Below are positions 45,537-57,560 of a DNA stretch of 64,000 nucleotides, piece by piece (within the stretch, counting starts at the first letter, position 1; each line of letters begins with the position of its first letter). The stretch is from Papaver somniferum (taxonomy: Eukaryota > Streptophyta > Magnoliopsida > Ranunculales > Papaveraceae). The stretch lies in the NCBI RefSeq assembly GCF_003573695.1, contig NC_039362.1, positions 114,493,120 to 114,557,119 of the forward strand. The letters run 5' to 3'. Under the pieces are notes generated by a model. That model saw nothing but the letters and a program-made list of their open reading frames with translations. It was not told the DNA's origin and searched no databases. The position numbers and the translations under genes are program-made.

Positions 45537-47803
45537 TCACTGTGAACTGCCCCTTATTTCCAACGTCCAAACCGTGTAATCCTCACCACCCATCGGTACT
45601 GGCAGGTCCTCCACAACAATTCCAGCAGCTAAAAACGTATTCAAAGCTTGATCCGTGAACACCCATTCACCGTCCACAATCATATCAGCCACCCTAGCCT
45701 GTCTTTCCAAGTACCCTGGACCCAAAATATCAGCAATAGAAGTATCTCCCCACCATGAATCAAAATACAAAGATGTTGACCTGCCATCACCTATCAACAC
45801 CGTAGAATTAAAAACAACTTCAGAATAAACCCAACGAAAACCCGGAAAAATAGAAGATTTTGTATATTCCACCAAATTCCCATTCTTAGTAAAGAATTTA
45901 GCACTTAGATATCTAGCCCAGACCTTTTTGGAATTACAAATATTCCAAGACAACTTCATAAGCATGGCCTTATTCATTACCCTCATTTGAGTGATACCAA
46001 GTCCCCCTTCAGAATAAGGAGCACAAACCTTGTCATAATCCACCACAAAAGATTTACTTACCATAGAATCTCCTGACCACAAGAAGTTACGAATAGCAAC
46101 ATCACATTGATGAATGAATTTACGAGGCCATTTGTATACAGCCATATTATGAATTGAATAACTAGCAATAACTGACTTGACGAGTACCACCCTATCTTGA
46201 AAAGAAAGCGTTCTACCCTTCCAGACCGCTAATTGCTCCTTAATCTTCTCTACAACATTGCTAATATGATGATATTTGACCGCACCTGGCATAACCTTAA
46301 CTCCTAAATACCGATCAGGAAAATAAGTAACGTTCATGCCCAAAAAATCAGAAATAGTTGTCCTCCTATTCAAAGAGCCTCCTCCGTAATAAAGTTTACT
46401 CTTTTCGCGGCTAACAATGTGACCTGAAGCCCTTTGATAAGAACTCAAAAGAGCCATCAAGTTTCTCAAACTTTTCATGTTACCTTTGCAAAAAATCATA
46501 ATATCATCCGCAAAAAATAAATGGGAAGGAGAAATATCTTTTCTAGTGACCATGGTAGTCATATTACCCTCACGGAATAACTTTGTGATATTTCTGCTAA
46601 GAACATCCTCAATCAAAACAAAGATCAAAGGAGATAAAGGATCACCTTGACGAAGACCTCTATCAATGCTGAAAAAACCTTCAGGGCTACCATTCACAAG
46701 AACAGAAATCCTAGCTGATTGCAAAATCTGAAGAATCCAATTGCACCAATCATCCGAAAACTCATATCTTCTAAAAACATCCATAACAAAGGTCCAACTC
46801 ACCGTATCAAAGGCTTGCGTAATATCTAATTTAAGACCCACATTACCTTCTTTACGCTTCATTTGAATTTCATTAATCATTTCTGAAGCAAGACTAATAT
46901 TCTCATGAATATTTCTACCTTTCATAAACGCCACCTGTTCTTCAGAAACTAGCTTGTCTAACACACTCCCCAACCGAGTAGTCAAAATCTTAGTAAAGAT
47001 CTTAAAAAACAAATTACTAAGACCAATAGGCCTAAAGTTACGAAGAGTATTTGCTCCCCTTTCCTTAGGCAAAAGGAGCAGCAAACTAGAATTAACACCA
47101 TGAGGAATAAATTTATTTGTCCAACAAAAAAGAATGGCACGTACCAAATCCTCTTGAATGATCTTCCAGCAATGTCTATAGAAAAACCCGCGAAACCGTC
47201 TAGACCATGGGCACTATCCGCATCCAAACCAAAAACAGCTGCATGAATCTCATCAAAGGTAGGTAATTGATCCATTCTAATCCTCTCCTCATCAGAAAGA
47301 ATCTCATGATCAATGTTAAAAAGAGAGTCCACCGGAACTGCCTCATCCTCATTAAATTTGTTCTCAAAATATCCAACCATAAGATCCCTTATCTGGTCAC
47401 AATCGGTCACAGTAACCCTATTTGAATCAACCAGCTCCGAAATAGTATTATTACTACGCCTCATACGAATACTATTATGAAAGAAATTAGTATTACTAGC
47501 TCCTTCCACCAACCACTTATTTATGGATTTTTGTTTTAACATAGTAGCATATTGCATACGAATCTCATTGACCTCAACTTGAGCATCCTTCATCAAATTC
47601 AGTTTATGCAAATCTGTCGGGTCCTCATCAGTAACCCGAATTTCTCCTTCAAGATGAAGTTGAGCTTGTTTTAAACGCACATTCACATTACCAAACACAT
47701 ATTGATTCCACAACTTCATAGCCACTTTAAGACGTTTCAACTTTTGAGGATAAATAAAGGCCGGAGAGCCAACCAAAGGCTCATTCCAACTGTCTCGCAC
47801 CAT
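45537..47803 (-). pseudogene. LINE J ORF2 reverse transcriptase
   Basis: Two overlapping frames (47803-46982 and 47147-45537), shifted near 47190. Motifs in order: KSINKWLVEGASNTNFFHNS (before RT), FRPIGLSNLFFKIFTKIL, LKLDITQAFDTVSWTFV, GLRQGDPLSPLIFVL, then the catalytic box HLFFADDIMIF (F-A-D-D), and the thumb YLGVKVMPG. The typical post-RT stretch AIRNFLWSGDS and GGLGITQMRVMNKAML follows. This is the polymerase that copies LINE RNA at the target. Core motifs are intact in the second frame, which alone is 536 aa. Confidence 0.92.
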
Positions 47804-47838
47804 CCTAAAAAATATTCAGCATGTAAGAACCACATCTT

Positions 47839-48560
47839 TTAAACACGAAAAGGAGCCCTTCGCGGTCTTGTGTTAATAAAAGGGTAGCCAATGAGAGGAG
47901 AATGGTCGGAAACTTCCCTTGGAAGAGATTTACACCGCCAATTCTCAAAACGATTCAACCAAAATTGATCCATCACTGCCCTGTCCAACTTGCTAATAAT
48001 TCTTCTAGCACCGGTTTGTCTATTATACCAAGTAAATTTACACCCCAAAAAATCAGCTTCAAACATATTATTATCATCAATCCAATCCCCAAATTCATTC
48101 ACCACAGCTGTTCTAGGAACCGCACCCCCTTCTTTTCCTCATTGCGAAGAACACAATTGAAATCACCTATGACCAACCGCGGAATCTGTTGATCACCCAT
48201 ATTAAGCTGTCTCCAAAGGTTCCTCCTAGTAGCTTGCACGGATCTAGCATGAACAAGAGAAATCATAGCACCATCTACACCAATTGTAATAGCTTGTCGC
48301 GAAGTATTTAGAACAACTGGCTCAGTAATATCTCGCGGCCACAAAACCCACAGATTTCCAATAGTACTCTCTGTAGAATTATGAATTATAGTATTATTAA
48401 AACCCTCCAACAAAAAACGTCTAATAGATATTGACGAAACTGACACCCTCGGCTCATCAATGCCAATGATATCAGGTTTATGTTCCTTAACTAATTCTCT
48501 TAGTTTACATTGTGCTTCATCCCGCACAATCCCATTTATATTCCAAAGAGGAACTCTCAT
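47839..48560 (-). pseudogene. LINE J ORF2 endonuclease domain
   Basis: Frame 48560-48099 begins MRVPLWNINGIVRDEAQCKL and KPDIIGIDEPRV; it includes RLVIGDFNCVLRNEEK. The second frame (48105-47839) carries GCKFTWYNRQTGARR, LDRAVMDQFW and the SDHSPLIG box. These are the N (WNING), E, D-x-N and SDH motifs of apurinic-like LINE endonucleases, which nick the target. A frameshift near 48105 and another near 47820 break it. Confidence 0.88.
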
Positions 48561-49138
48561 TGGGAAACAACTGGGTTTGTGTTTGGTAACTTAACTCTCT
48601 GCGCAGAACTGTTATTGTCTTTTTTAAGAACCCCATCAGCAGACTTAGTTTTAAAAGGCGCTGCCCTACCTCCTTTATCCAAGTTGTGATCAGATTTAGC
48701 ATTAAAAGTTGAAATCCCAGTATTCCGAGAAGCACCAGGAACATAATTGTTACGTGAAAGGATAACTGGAGTTTTGGATGTCCACTTACCAGATACAGCG
48801 TCAAAAAAAGGAATAGAACCAGCTTCCAAAATTGCTTCATCAATTAAACCAAGTTCCGCATTAAGCACGTCAAACTGATTTGGTGAAACAATGTTTTCAC
48901 GAACATAAAGAGCATCAGTTAAAGGAGTGGTAGAAGAATTAACAACAGTCTTATCAGTCAATAAATTCCTACTCTCCCTCGCTTCAGAATTCTCGACTGA
49001 CTTAGAATTGGGCATACTTCCTGTAGCACCAGAAACTAATGCTGCATACGCTGCTGCCTTATGTTTAGTTCTCGCCAATTCAACATAGGCAGAACGAAAT
49101 ACAGCTTCAGATTGTGTTAATTCATCTTGTATCTGTTC
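48557..49138 (-). pseudogene. LINE J ORF1 (C-terminal part)
   Basis: Open from 49138 to the stop at 48557, overlapping the ORF2 start by four bases. It encodes ELTQSEAVFRSAYVELARTK, an Ala-rich stretch, then Ser/Asn/Thr-rich sequence. A TGA at 49139-49141 precedes it, and another frame reads RNVNNIPWNSTVEEGEITS from 49240, so ORF1 continued upstream with one frameshift. No zinc knuckle is visible, probably because the N-terminal half was cut off by element I. Confidence 0.65.
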
Positions 49139-49240
49139 TCAACAGACACTTGACCATTCCCTGATGTAATCTCGCCTTCCTCAACAGTAGAATTCCACGG
49201 AATATTGTTAACATTTCGGCCATGCACAGCCGCATGTTGG

Positions 49241-50770
49241 TGATAGATGCATTTATGTGTCTAATTTGTCCTCAATGTTTCGTATTGTTGGTACTCGTTT
49301 TCGTCCTTATTATGGTGTTTTGTGTATTTTTAGGTATTTTTGGAAAATAAATATTGTTGGAAAAATCGGCTCGAAAAATCATTCGGAACACTTCCGGAGG
49401 ACACTTGCTATACGGAGCCCAGATTTGGTTAAGGGGCACCTCAATTACTAAGGGGCAACCCAAAAAGGCAGCTGATATTCGCACCCCACAGCTGGTTAGG
49501 GGGACACCATCTTCTTCATTTGAAACTTAAAAATTGGCGGGAAAAATGTGGCAGCTCTCTGAGAATGTTTCGATCGAAATTTGAAGATGTTCTAGGTGGA
49601 CTAAAGGGCTGAAACTTCATGGGTAGTTGTGATATGTCATAAAAGAGCTGGTATGGGTGTTTGTTTCGATCAAATTTGGCTGTAAAATCAGTGACAAGGA
49701 ATCAGGGCAGCCCGTGCATGAGAAGAATAGTTCATGGGTTTTGGAAGATTTATGCGTGTTCTGCTCGTGTATAATGACTCTAGCAACACTCGGTATCGTG
49801 AAGAAGATAAATGAGGAGATTTTGCAGCTGTAGAAACACGTGAGAATCTAAAACAGGGAAGAAAATATTCCCAGAATATTTTTCTTCACTGCCGAGTTTA
49901 ATGAAAATTTGTGAGAGTTATGGCGTGATATTTTGCTGTTGTTGAGTATATATAGGGTTAGGGGATCATAGAGAAGGGAGACGGAGAGATTGGGAGAGAA
50001 AAAGAGCACCACGGAGCGAAAAATCAAATTTGCAGAGCTGCCATTTCTGCTGCTGCAAAACTGAAGAACACGAAGAACGGACCTGCACCAGCAGTCGTTT
50101 TTGAACAATGACAACAACTCATTCTGTGGGTCGCAGTTTACAAGCAGACTTAAAAACGCAACATCAACAGTAACGGATCTTTTTGTAACGGTTTGTGCAA
50201 CAGTTATAAGCGTTGAAACCCGATTTTTATTATAATTCTCCCTTATTCATCATTTGTAACCCTTTGAGCATAAATGAAATCAACTTTTGAGCGTGTTTCC
50301 AACATGATGAGCGGCTAATTCTCTCGTAACCAAGGCAATGGATGAAGCTATTCACACATGAACAATGGGTAACTATTTCATTTTCCCTAATATTTAATTA
50401 TAATTCGCTCAATCACTGCTTTTGCAGAGTTCTTAAAAGTTTACATAATTTTCTTCATTAGTTGTGATTCAATTAGATAGGTTATGCTTTGGTTAGATAA
50501 TCTATGCTTAGGGGATACAATTAATTTTTGAGAATATGTTTGATTATCTGTGGATTAAGAAATAAAGGATTAAAAGGATAATTAGAGTTATGAAATATTT
50601 GAAATCATTCATGTGTAATAGTGGATTCTAGTGTCTTGGTTATTTTCCAATCACTTGAAATCAATTTTGAGTTAAGTTTTCTATATTTTTAAGTTCTATT
50701 AAGTCTAGAATTCATTGCCTTCACAATCCTCAACGAACTCTTTACTACAACATCATTGAAAATACCATCA
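49241..50770 (+). repeat. 5' LTR of element I (1,530 bp)
   Basis: TGATAGATGCATTTATGTGT to ATACCATCA. TATATATAG at 49947-49955 on the + strand may be the TATA box. Left flank is GTTGG in LINE J; no right copy is seen. The minus frame at 49848-50117 is a chance frame. Confidence 0.7.
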
Positions 50771-50775
50771 ATTTT

Positions 50776-50793
50776 TGGCGGCGCCGACGTGGG
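50776..50793 (+). other. Primer-binding site of element I, diverged
   Basis: ATTTTTGGCGGCGCCGACG follows the LTR. Athila elements normally have TGGCGCCGTTGCCGGGGA (tRNA-Asp). Here the ATTTTTGGCG context is kept but the rest is rearranged, so priming may be lost or another tRNA used. Confidence 0.55.
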
Positions 50794-51917
50794 CTTGTCT
50801 TTAGGATAGATTTTTTAGATTTATTTATTTATTTTAGTTTTTTTTGTTCTTCTTTACATTTTTGGGTTTTTGTCTTTTCCTTTCAGATTTTGGGAATTTG
50901 GAGCGAAAGAAATTTTTGCCAAAGCTTTTGGCGAATATTTAAAGACTTGAAGTAAAAGGCAAAGCGAAAGGAGCTAAAGAAGAAGAGTTTTTTTTTTATT
51001 TTATAGAAAAAGAGAGAAAAAAAAGAGAGTGTTATTTTATTAGATTGTATTAGGAATTCTTTTTATTTTGTATTTTTCTTTTTCTTTTTGCACTTTATTT
51101 TTTGGACCTTTCTTATGGACTTTGGACATTTGGACATTAATTTTTTTTTAAACCCTACGGTAGATTAAATATTAAACTGTTTGCAGAGAAGGACGGTGAT
51201 TATGATAACACCTCGGCCCCTCGGGTTCGTACACAACATAAGAGTTGTGGCCCGAGTCGACGACAACGGTTCATCCCCCGTCTGGAACGGGAGGTAAGTT
51301 TGTCGAAACACTCGCGAATCCCCTGTCAGCGAGTTATTGTATTCCTTCGTTTGCATATATGCTGAGGAACTGAAAACGGCTGTTTTAAATTCCTAGTAAA
51401 GGGCAAGGACTGTCCATACAAGATAAGGGTTCGGATTTCATCAACGTTCTCTTCTTGCCCGCCTTAGGAAAACGAAACCAATCGCGAACCTAAGCTTTAA
51501 AATTTGGAATAGAACGAGACCTATAGGGTAACGAGCTTAGTAGGAAAGTTGTTCTAAAATTTTTGGTTATTCTTTTAGCATACTTCGAAGTTCATGATGG
51601 TTTCTGTGAGTTGAATGCGTGACTGCGCCGCCTTGTGATAGCGGTGAGGCCTTGGGTATTAAAGCTCCACTGAGCTTCCCTCGCCTCAATTCAACTTACT
51701 TTGACTCGGATTGATTCCAGAGGGGTTTGCTTAAATTGTAACGAATTCTCTTTCGAAGGATTAGAAGCTGGTCTAGAAACAATCTAAGTGGAGCCATCAT
51801 GCTTTTTGTTTGCTAGAATTCAGTAGGTTTGCTGTGGTGGAGTCAGCCTTGTTTGTGTTTTCATAGAACTTCCCTTCCCTTTTAGGGCTTTTCGTTTTAG
51901 TTTTGTTTTTCTAGTGT
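50794..51917 (+). other. Leader of element I
   Basis: Non-coding, A- and T-rich runs (50990-51130), then moderately conserved-looking sequence up to the gag ATG. No frame. Confidence 0.6.
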
Positions 51918-52223
51918 ATGCCCGAGGTCATTAGAGAACGGGCTTGGAAAAGAAACACTCTAGGTCGTCTGATTAGTGATAAACCTATTAGTTCTTCTTG
52001 TGAAGGCGGGGAGCTCGAAGACTCTTCTTTAGAGAGCCCCGTTTTTGGAAACTTCAGTTTTGAGAATATGCTTCTTTGTGAAGAAAGTACTCCTAGTCCT
52101 TTGGTAGTGCCAGAAATGACAACTTTAAAAGCTTTATTGAACCCAACTAGGACCTCTCGTCTGTCTTGTATCAAGTTAGCTGAAACCGAGGCAAATTATG
52201 AACTCAAACCTGGGATTTTATAG
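51918..52223 (+). pseudogene. gag N-terminal segment of element I
   Basis: ATG at 51918 (MPEVIRERAWKRNTLGRLIS); 101 residues, acidic and Ser-rich, ending in ETEANYELKPGIL before a TAG at 52221-52223. The next frame continues at once in phase, and Athila gag has a glutamine at this site, so TAG is a C-to-T-type nonsense change of CAG. Confidence 0.8.
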
Positions 52224-54053
52224 ATGCTCCCAACTTTTTTAGGAAAAGAGAATGAGAACCCCTATTTTCATGTTAGGGAATTTGAGGAAGTATGTAGTAC
52301 TCTGAAAATTAAAAACCTTAGTGATGATGCACTGAAACTTAGGTTATTCCCCTTTTCCTTAAAAGATAAAGCCAAATCTTGGATGTATAGTTTGGATTCT
52401 GAGTCAATTGAAACCTATGAACAACTTACATATGCCTTTATACATAAGTTTTTCCCAAGGCACAAAACATCGTCTATTAGGACACAAATTTGTACTTTTG
52501 CTCAACAAGAGGGAGAATCTTTATATAGGTATTTAGAAAGGTTCAATGACTTAATATCTCAATGTCCTCATCATGGTTTAGAGAAGATTAGGTTAGTTCA
52601 GATCCTCTACGAGGGTTTAGATTATTCAACAACAACCATGGTTGAGTCCTTATGCACAGGTGGGTTTGAGAATAAAACTGTTGATGAGGCGATGACATTT
52701 TTGAATGAAATCGCCAATAAGACCCAACAATGGGAAAATAATAGGGAACCCCAGAAAACAATTCTTCTAAGTAGAGGAAATGTCAATAGGGTAGAAGGAT
52801 CCTATGAGTCAGATGCTAAAATAGCAGCCATAGCCAAAAGGTTAGAAGCGTTGGAATTAGGTCATTCTAGTGGTACTAGTGGTAGAATAGAGCCTTTTTG
52901 GGAAGACCATACTGTTGAAGAGCAAGCCAATGCTCTTTATAACAACACTAGATTCGATAACCGTCAGAAGTTTGACCCTTATTCAGAAACCTATAACCCT
53001 GGCTGGAGAAACCATCCCAACCTTTCTTGGTCTAAGGGCCAGAATCAAGGTCAGTCTAGTAACTCTCAAGCTCCCCCAGGTTTTGGCTATCCTAAGAATC
53101 CTTCAGCCCCGGCACAGTTTCAGAACCCTTCGGATAAGAAGATTATGAGTTTAGAAGAGTCTCTTGCTTTGTTAACTCGTAACACTATGCAGTTTCAGCA
53201 ATCTGTTGCTCAAGGTTTAGAAGAAAATAAGAGAATAGGTCAGGCTAACTCTCAGGCTATTTCCGAGTTGAAAACCCAGGTTAGTCATATAAATGAGTCT
53301 TTAAGAGAAAGAGGTAAGTTTCCTAGTCAAACTCAACCAAACCCTAGAGGAATTAATGAAATAGGTGAAAGACCATCCGATCATGTAAATGCTATTAAAA
53401 CCCTTAGGAGCGGTAGAGAGATAGACAACAAGGTTTCCATGCCTAATAGTGAACATGCTGTAGTTCACCCTTCTGAGCCAGAGAATGAGAAGACTGATAG
53501 AGTCTCCAAAGAGACCAATGAGGGTCCTGCTGAGCCCGGCTTTGTTCCCAGAGCCCCGTTTCCCCAGCTGCTAGTTCCGACTAAGAGGGAGTCCAACTTT
53601 AATGATATATTAGAGGTTTTTAAGCAGGTTACTATCAACCTACCATTGTTGGATGCGATTAAGAAGATTCCGGCTTATGCCAAGTTCCTTAAGGACTTGT
53701 GTACACGAAAGCGTAAGCTTAGTGTCCAAAAGAAAGCCTTCCTAGCTAGTCACATGAGTTCCTTTATTCAGAATACCACTACTCCTAAGTATAAAGACCC
53801 AGGGTCCCCTACCATTTCTTGCACAATAGGTAAACACCGTGTTGAGAAAGATTTGCTTGACTTAGGAGCCAGTGTGAATTTACTTCCATACCATGTGTAC
53901 TTTAAGCTAGGAATTGGTGAGATGAAACCTACCCAGATGACACTCCAGTTAGCTGATAGGTCCGTTAAAATTCCTCGTGGAGTGATCGAGGATGTTCTTA
54001 TTGAGGTCGACAAGTTTATTTATCCAGTGGATTTTTTTATCCTAGATACCTAA
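52224..54053 (+). pseudogene. gag and protease of Athila element I
   Basis: 609 codons in one frame. Residues about 1-160 are the gag core (DALKLRLFPFSLKDKAKSWM, FFPRHKTSSIRTQI, GESLYRYLERFNDLISQCPH). Then a Gln/Asn-rich spacer with no clear zinc knuckle. The conserved pre-protease block is PFPQLLVPTKRESNFNDILE and IPAYAKFLKDLCTRKRKL (about 460-500). The protease holds KDLLDLGASVNLLPYHVYF (D-L-G-A, as in other Athila) and LADRSVKIPRGVIEDVLI. It ends at TAA 54051-54053, where a Gln codon is expected. Gag forms the particle; the protease processes it. Confidence 0.92.
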
Positions 54054-55505
54054 CCTGTCCCTGACCCAGAGAACCAGATACCAGTGATTTTAGGTCGCCC
54101 ATTTTTAGCAACATCCAATGCGATCATTAACTGTCGAACTGGTATTATGAATTTGTCTTTTGGTAATATGACTATTGAGCTGAACATCTTTCACATTAGT
54201 AAGCTACCCCAGGAACTGGACGACTCGGGCGTAGAAGAGGTGAACATGATAGGCACCTTAGTAGAGGAGTCATTACCAAACACTTTGATAGAAGATTCAT
54301 TAGAGAAATGCCTAGCTCACTTTGGGATTGATTTTGATGATGATTATGTGATTAATGAGGTGAATGCTTTGTTAGATTCAACCCCTTTGTTAGACACTAG
54401 TAATGGATGGAAACCTAAGTTCGAACCTTTACCCGTTCCCGAGTCTACCATAGTTCCTTCGTTGGAAAAGCCTCCCAAGTTGGACCTTAAACCATTATCA
54501 GATACCCTGAAGTATGTGTTTTTAGGCCCCTCTGAAACTTTACCTGTGATTATAGCATCCGACTTGGATAGTGATCAGGAAAGTAGGCTAGTGACTGTCC
54601 TTCAGAATAACAAGGAAGCTTTAGGGTGGACCATAGCAGACATTAAGGGTATAAGTCCTATTGATTATATGCATCATATCTATTTAGAGAGTAACACCAA
54701 ACCTTTTAGGGAGATGCAACGTCGACTGAACCCTAATATGAAAGAAGTTGTTCGAACCGAGGTTCTGAAGCTGTTAGATGCAGGCATTATCTACCCCATT
54801 TCAGACAGTAAGTGGGTCAGCCCCGTTCAGGTTGTTCCCAAGAAATCCGGTATTACTGTAGTCCAGAATGATAACAATGAGTTAATCCCAACCCGAATGA
54901 CCACGAGTCGGCGTGTCTGTATTGACTATAGAAAATTGAACAAGGTCACTAGGAAGGACCACTTTCCCCTTCCCTTCATCGACCAAATGCTAGAGAGATT
55001 AGCTGGACGTAGCCATTATTGCTTTTTAGATGGATACTGCGGTTATAATCAGGTTCCTATTTCCCCAGAAGACCAAGAGAAAACCACTTTTACCTGTCCC
55101 TTTGGTACCTTTGCGTATAGACGCATGCCTTTCGGCCTATGTAATGCCCCTGCGACCTTTCAGCGTTGTATGATGAGCATATTTTCTGACATGGTAGAAC
55201 GGTTCTTAGAGGTCTTTCTGGATGATTTTTTCAGTGTTTGGTTCGTCTTTCGATGAGTGCTTGCATCATTTGTCATTAGTTTTGACTAGGTGTAAGGAAA
55301 AGAATTTAGTGCTTAATTGGGAGAAATGTCACTTCATGGTTCGTTCAGGAATTGTTCTAGGGCATATCGTATCTTCAAAGGGTATAGAGGTAGATAGAGC
55401 CAAAGTTGACCTTATTAAAACTTTACCGGTCCCAAAAACCGTAAAAGGTATTAGGTCATCCTTAGGGCATGCTGGTTTTTATCGTCGATTCATTAAGGAT
55501 TTAGC
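54054..55505 (+). pseudogene. Reverse transcriptase of Athila element I
   Basis: Frame 54084-55256 begins ILGRPFLATSNAIINCRTG (protease end), then a linker and RT: KWVSPVQVVPKKSGITVV, VCIDYRKLNKVTRKDHFPLP, FLDGYCGYNQVPI, TFAYRRMPFGLCNAPATFQR and the catalytic FLDDF. An extra T in the TTTTTT run at about 55224-55230 shifts the frame right after FLDDF. The frame 55222-55509 continues with CEKNLVLNWEKCHFM-like and GFYRRFIKD sequence. A one-base loss near 55503 shifts it again. Two frameshifts prevent translation of a full pol. Confidence 0.92.
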
Positions 55506-56915
55506 TTGATTTCTAGACCTCTTTGCAATTTGCTTGAAAAAGATGTTAAGTTTGTCTTTGATGATGCTTGTTTAGAGGATTTCGAGAAGCTTAAAACTTT
55601 ACTCACTACCGCCCCCATAGTCCAGGCACCCAAATGGAACCTACCCTTTGAAATCATGTGCGATGCTTCAGATTATGCTATTGGTGTTGTGCTAGGTCAG
55701 CGAGAAAACAAGTTACTTCATGTAATTTACTATGCTAGCAAAACTCTGAATGATGCCCAGTTGAACTATACCACTACGGAGAAGGAACTGTTAGCCATTA
55801 TGTTTTCCTTAGAAAAGTTTAGACCCTATCTCTTAGGTTCTAAGATCGTAATATATACTGATCATGTTGCTTTGAAATATCTTTTGTCTAAGAAGGATAC
55901 GAAACCTAGATTGGTTAGGTGGATCATGTTGTTACAAGAGTTTTCTCCGGACATTAGAGACAAAAAGGGTGCAGAAAATGTAGTAGCAGACCACTTGTCT
56001 AGACTTGTTATGGATACCATTAATGATTCCCTTCCTATAAGGGACAGCTTTCCTGATGAACAATTGTTCTTTGTTACCCAATTACCTTGGTATGCGAATA
56101 TAGTGAACTATCTTGTTACTGGTCGAATGCCCCAAAATTGGGGTAAACAAGAGCGTTCTAGATTTTTAGCTGAGGTTAAGCACTTCTTTTGGGATGATCC
56201 TTATTTGTTTAAGTATTGTCCAGACCAGATTATTAGGAGATGTATACCTGAGAGTGACCAGTCCAGTATTATTTTCTTTTGTCATGATCATGCGTGTGGG
56301 GGTCACTTTAGTGCTAAGAAGACTGCTGCTAAGATATTGCAGTGTGGATTCTATTGGCCTTCGTTGTTTAAAGACTCCCACAGTTACTGTGTTACTTGTG
56401 AACATTTCCAGAAATTAGGAACCATTTCCCGTAGGAACATGATGCCCTTGAACCCTATTTTAGTTGTCGAGGTCTTTAATGTGTGGGGTATTGACTTTAT
56501 GGGTCCGTTTCCTAATTCTTTTGGTAACCTATACATCCTTGTCGCTGTAGACTATGTCTCTAAGTGGATTGAGGCGGTTGCGTGTAAAACCAATGACCAT
56601 AGGGTTGTGATTGATTTCTTGAAAAATAATATTCTTACACGTTTTGGTACACCGCGGGCTATAATTAGTTATGGTGGGTCGCACTTTTGTAATGGACCTT
56701 TTAGGATTTTGATGAAGAAATATGGTATTACACATAAGGTAGCTACCCCGTATCATCCACAGACTAGTGGTCAGGTTGAGGTTTCCAATAGGGAGATAAA
56801 ACGTATATTAGAGAAAACAGTTAATCCTAATCGGAAAGACTGGTCGTCTAGGCTTACTGATGCCTTATGGGCTTACCGTACTGCGTTTAAGACCCCCATT
56901 GGAATGTCGCCTTAA
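55506..56915 (+). pseudogene. RNase H and integrase of Athila element I
   Basis: 469 codons. RNase [66 protein letters not shown]. Integrase zinc finger: [15 protein letters not shown] with [11 protein letters not shown]; core: [16 protein letters not shown] (first Asp), then [14 protein letters not shown], where the second catalytic Asp is Tyr (codon 56670-56672), and [20 protein letters not shown] (Glu). It ends at a TAA (56913-56915) where Tyr is usual. Integrase could not join DNA as it stands. Confidence 0.92.
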
Positions 56916-57360
56916 CGGCTTGTGTATGGAAAGGCATGTCATTTACCTGTCGAGTTAGAACATAGAGCTTATTGGGTTGTTAAGCAGCTAAACTTTTCTC
57001 TTGACAAGGCAGGAGCACATAGGAAACTCCAGCTCAATGAGTTGGACGAGATTCGTATTGATGTTTACGATAGTGCGAAGGAGTATAAGAACAAAATGAA
57101 ACTTGTGCATGATAGACATATTTTAAGGAAGTCATTTTCTCCAGGTCAAAAAGTTCTTCTGTATGATACCCGCTTGCATCTTTTTCCTGGGAAGTTACGT
57201 TCTCGGTGGACGGGTCCTTTTATTGTTCGCACTGTCTTTCCTCATGGAGCTGTTGAGATCGAGACACCGGATGGTAGTAGTTCTTAGAAGGTTAACGGTC
57301 AGAGATTGAAACCCTTTTTAGAGCCCTTTCCAACAGGTGATATTGAGGAGGTCCCTGAAT
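56916..57360 (+). pseudogene. Integrase C-terminal part of element I
   Basis: Continues in the same frame after the stop: [20 protein letters not shown], then [20 protein letters not shown] and [20 protein letters not shown], the C-terminal GPF/Y module. A TAG at 57285-57287 breaks it before KVNGQRLKPFLEPF, and a TAA ends it at about 57359. Element-typical linkage to the core is preserved. Confidence 0.88.
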
Positions 57361-57560
57361 AATCTTCATAAAGAGAATCTCTTCTCTGAAGATGCAACGG
57401 ATGTTGCTAATCACAAGCTCAAATACATCAAGACTCGTGAGGATCCTGAACCGTCTATTTGATCTTAGTTCGTGTTCGTCCAGGGCACTGGAGTCTGCTT
57501 TTGTTCCCTAGCTTGTTGATTTCTTTTATTTGCCTAGTAAATCTTCTATTTTCTGTTTTT
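57361..57560 (+). other. Post-pol end of I and junction to E tail
   Basis: No frame. The switch from element I to the copia E tail lies near 57560 but cannot be set exactly, because neither element has a second copy of this stretch in the window. Confidence 0.4.

Larger units (their letters stand above)
44359..49240 (-). mobile_element. LINE J: nearly full-length L1-type element
   Basis: Minus-strand non-LTR retrotransposon of about 4.9 kb: T-run at 44359-44367 (the poly-A end), RNase H, zinc-binding domain, reverse transcriptase, endonuclease and ORF1. Frames are broken in several places. Its 5' end is cut at 49240 by the LTR of element I, so the target duplication (expected near GAGTCTATCTC) cannot be confirmed. 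Inserted in the copia E gag. Confidence 0.88.
49241..57560 (+). mobile_element. Element I: Athila-type Ty3/gypsy element lacking a 3' LTR
   Basis: 5' LTR 49241-50770, primer site, 1.1-kb leader, gag-protease and full pol order PR-RT-RH-IN. The gag and LDLGASVNLLP protease are typical of Athila. A 3' LTR is not found: at about 57560 sequence changes to the copia E tail. A deletion must have removed the 3' end of I together with most of E's gag-pol. The right boundary is approximate. Confidence 0.85.
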
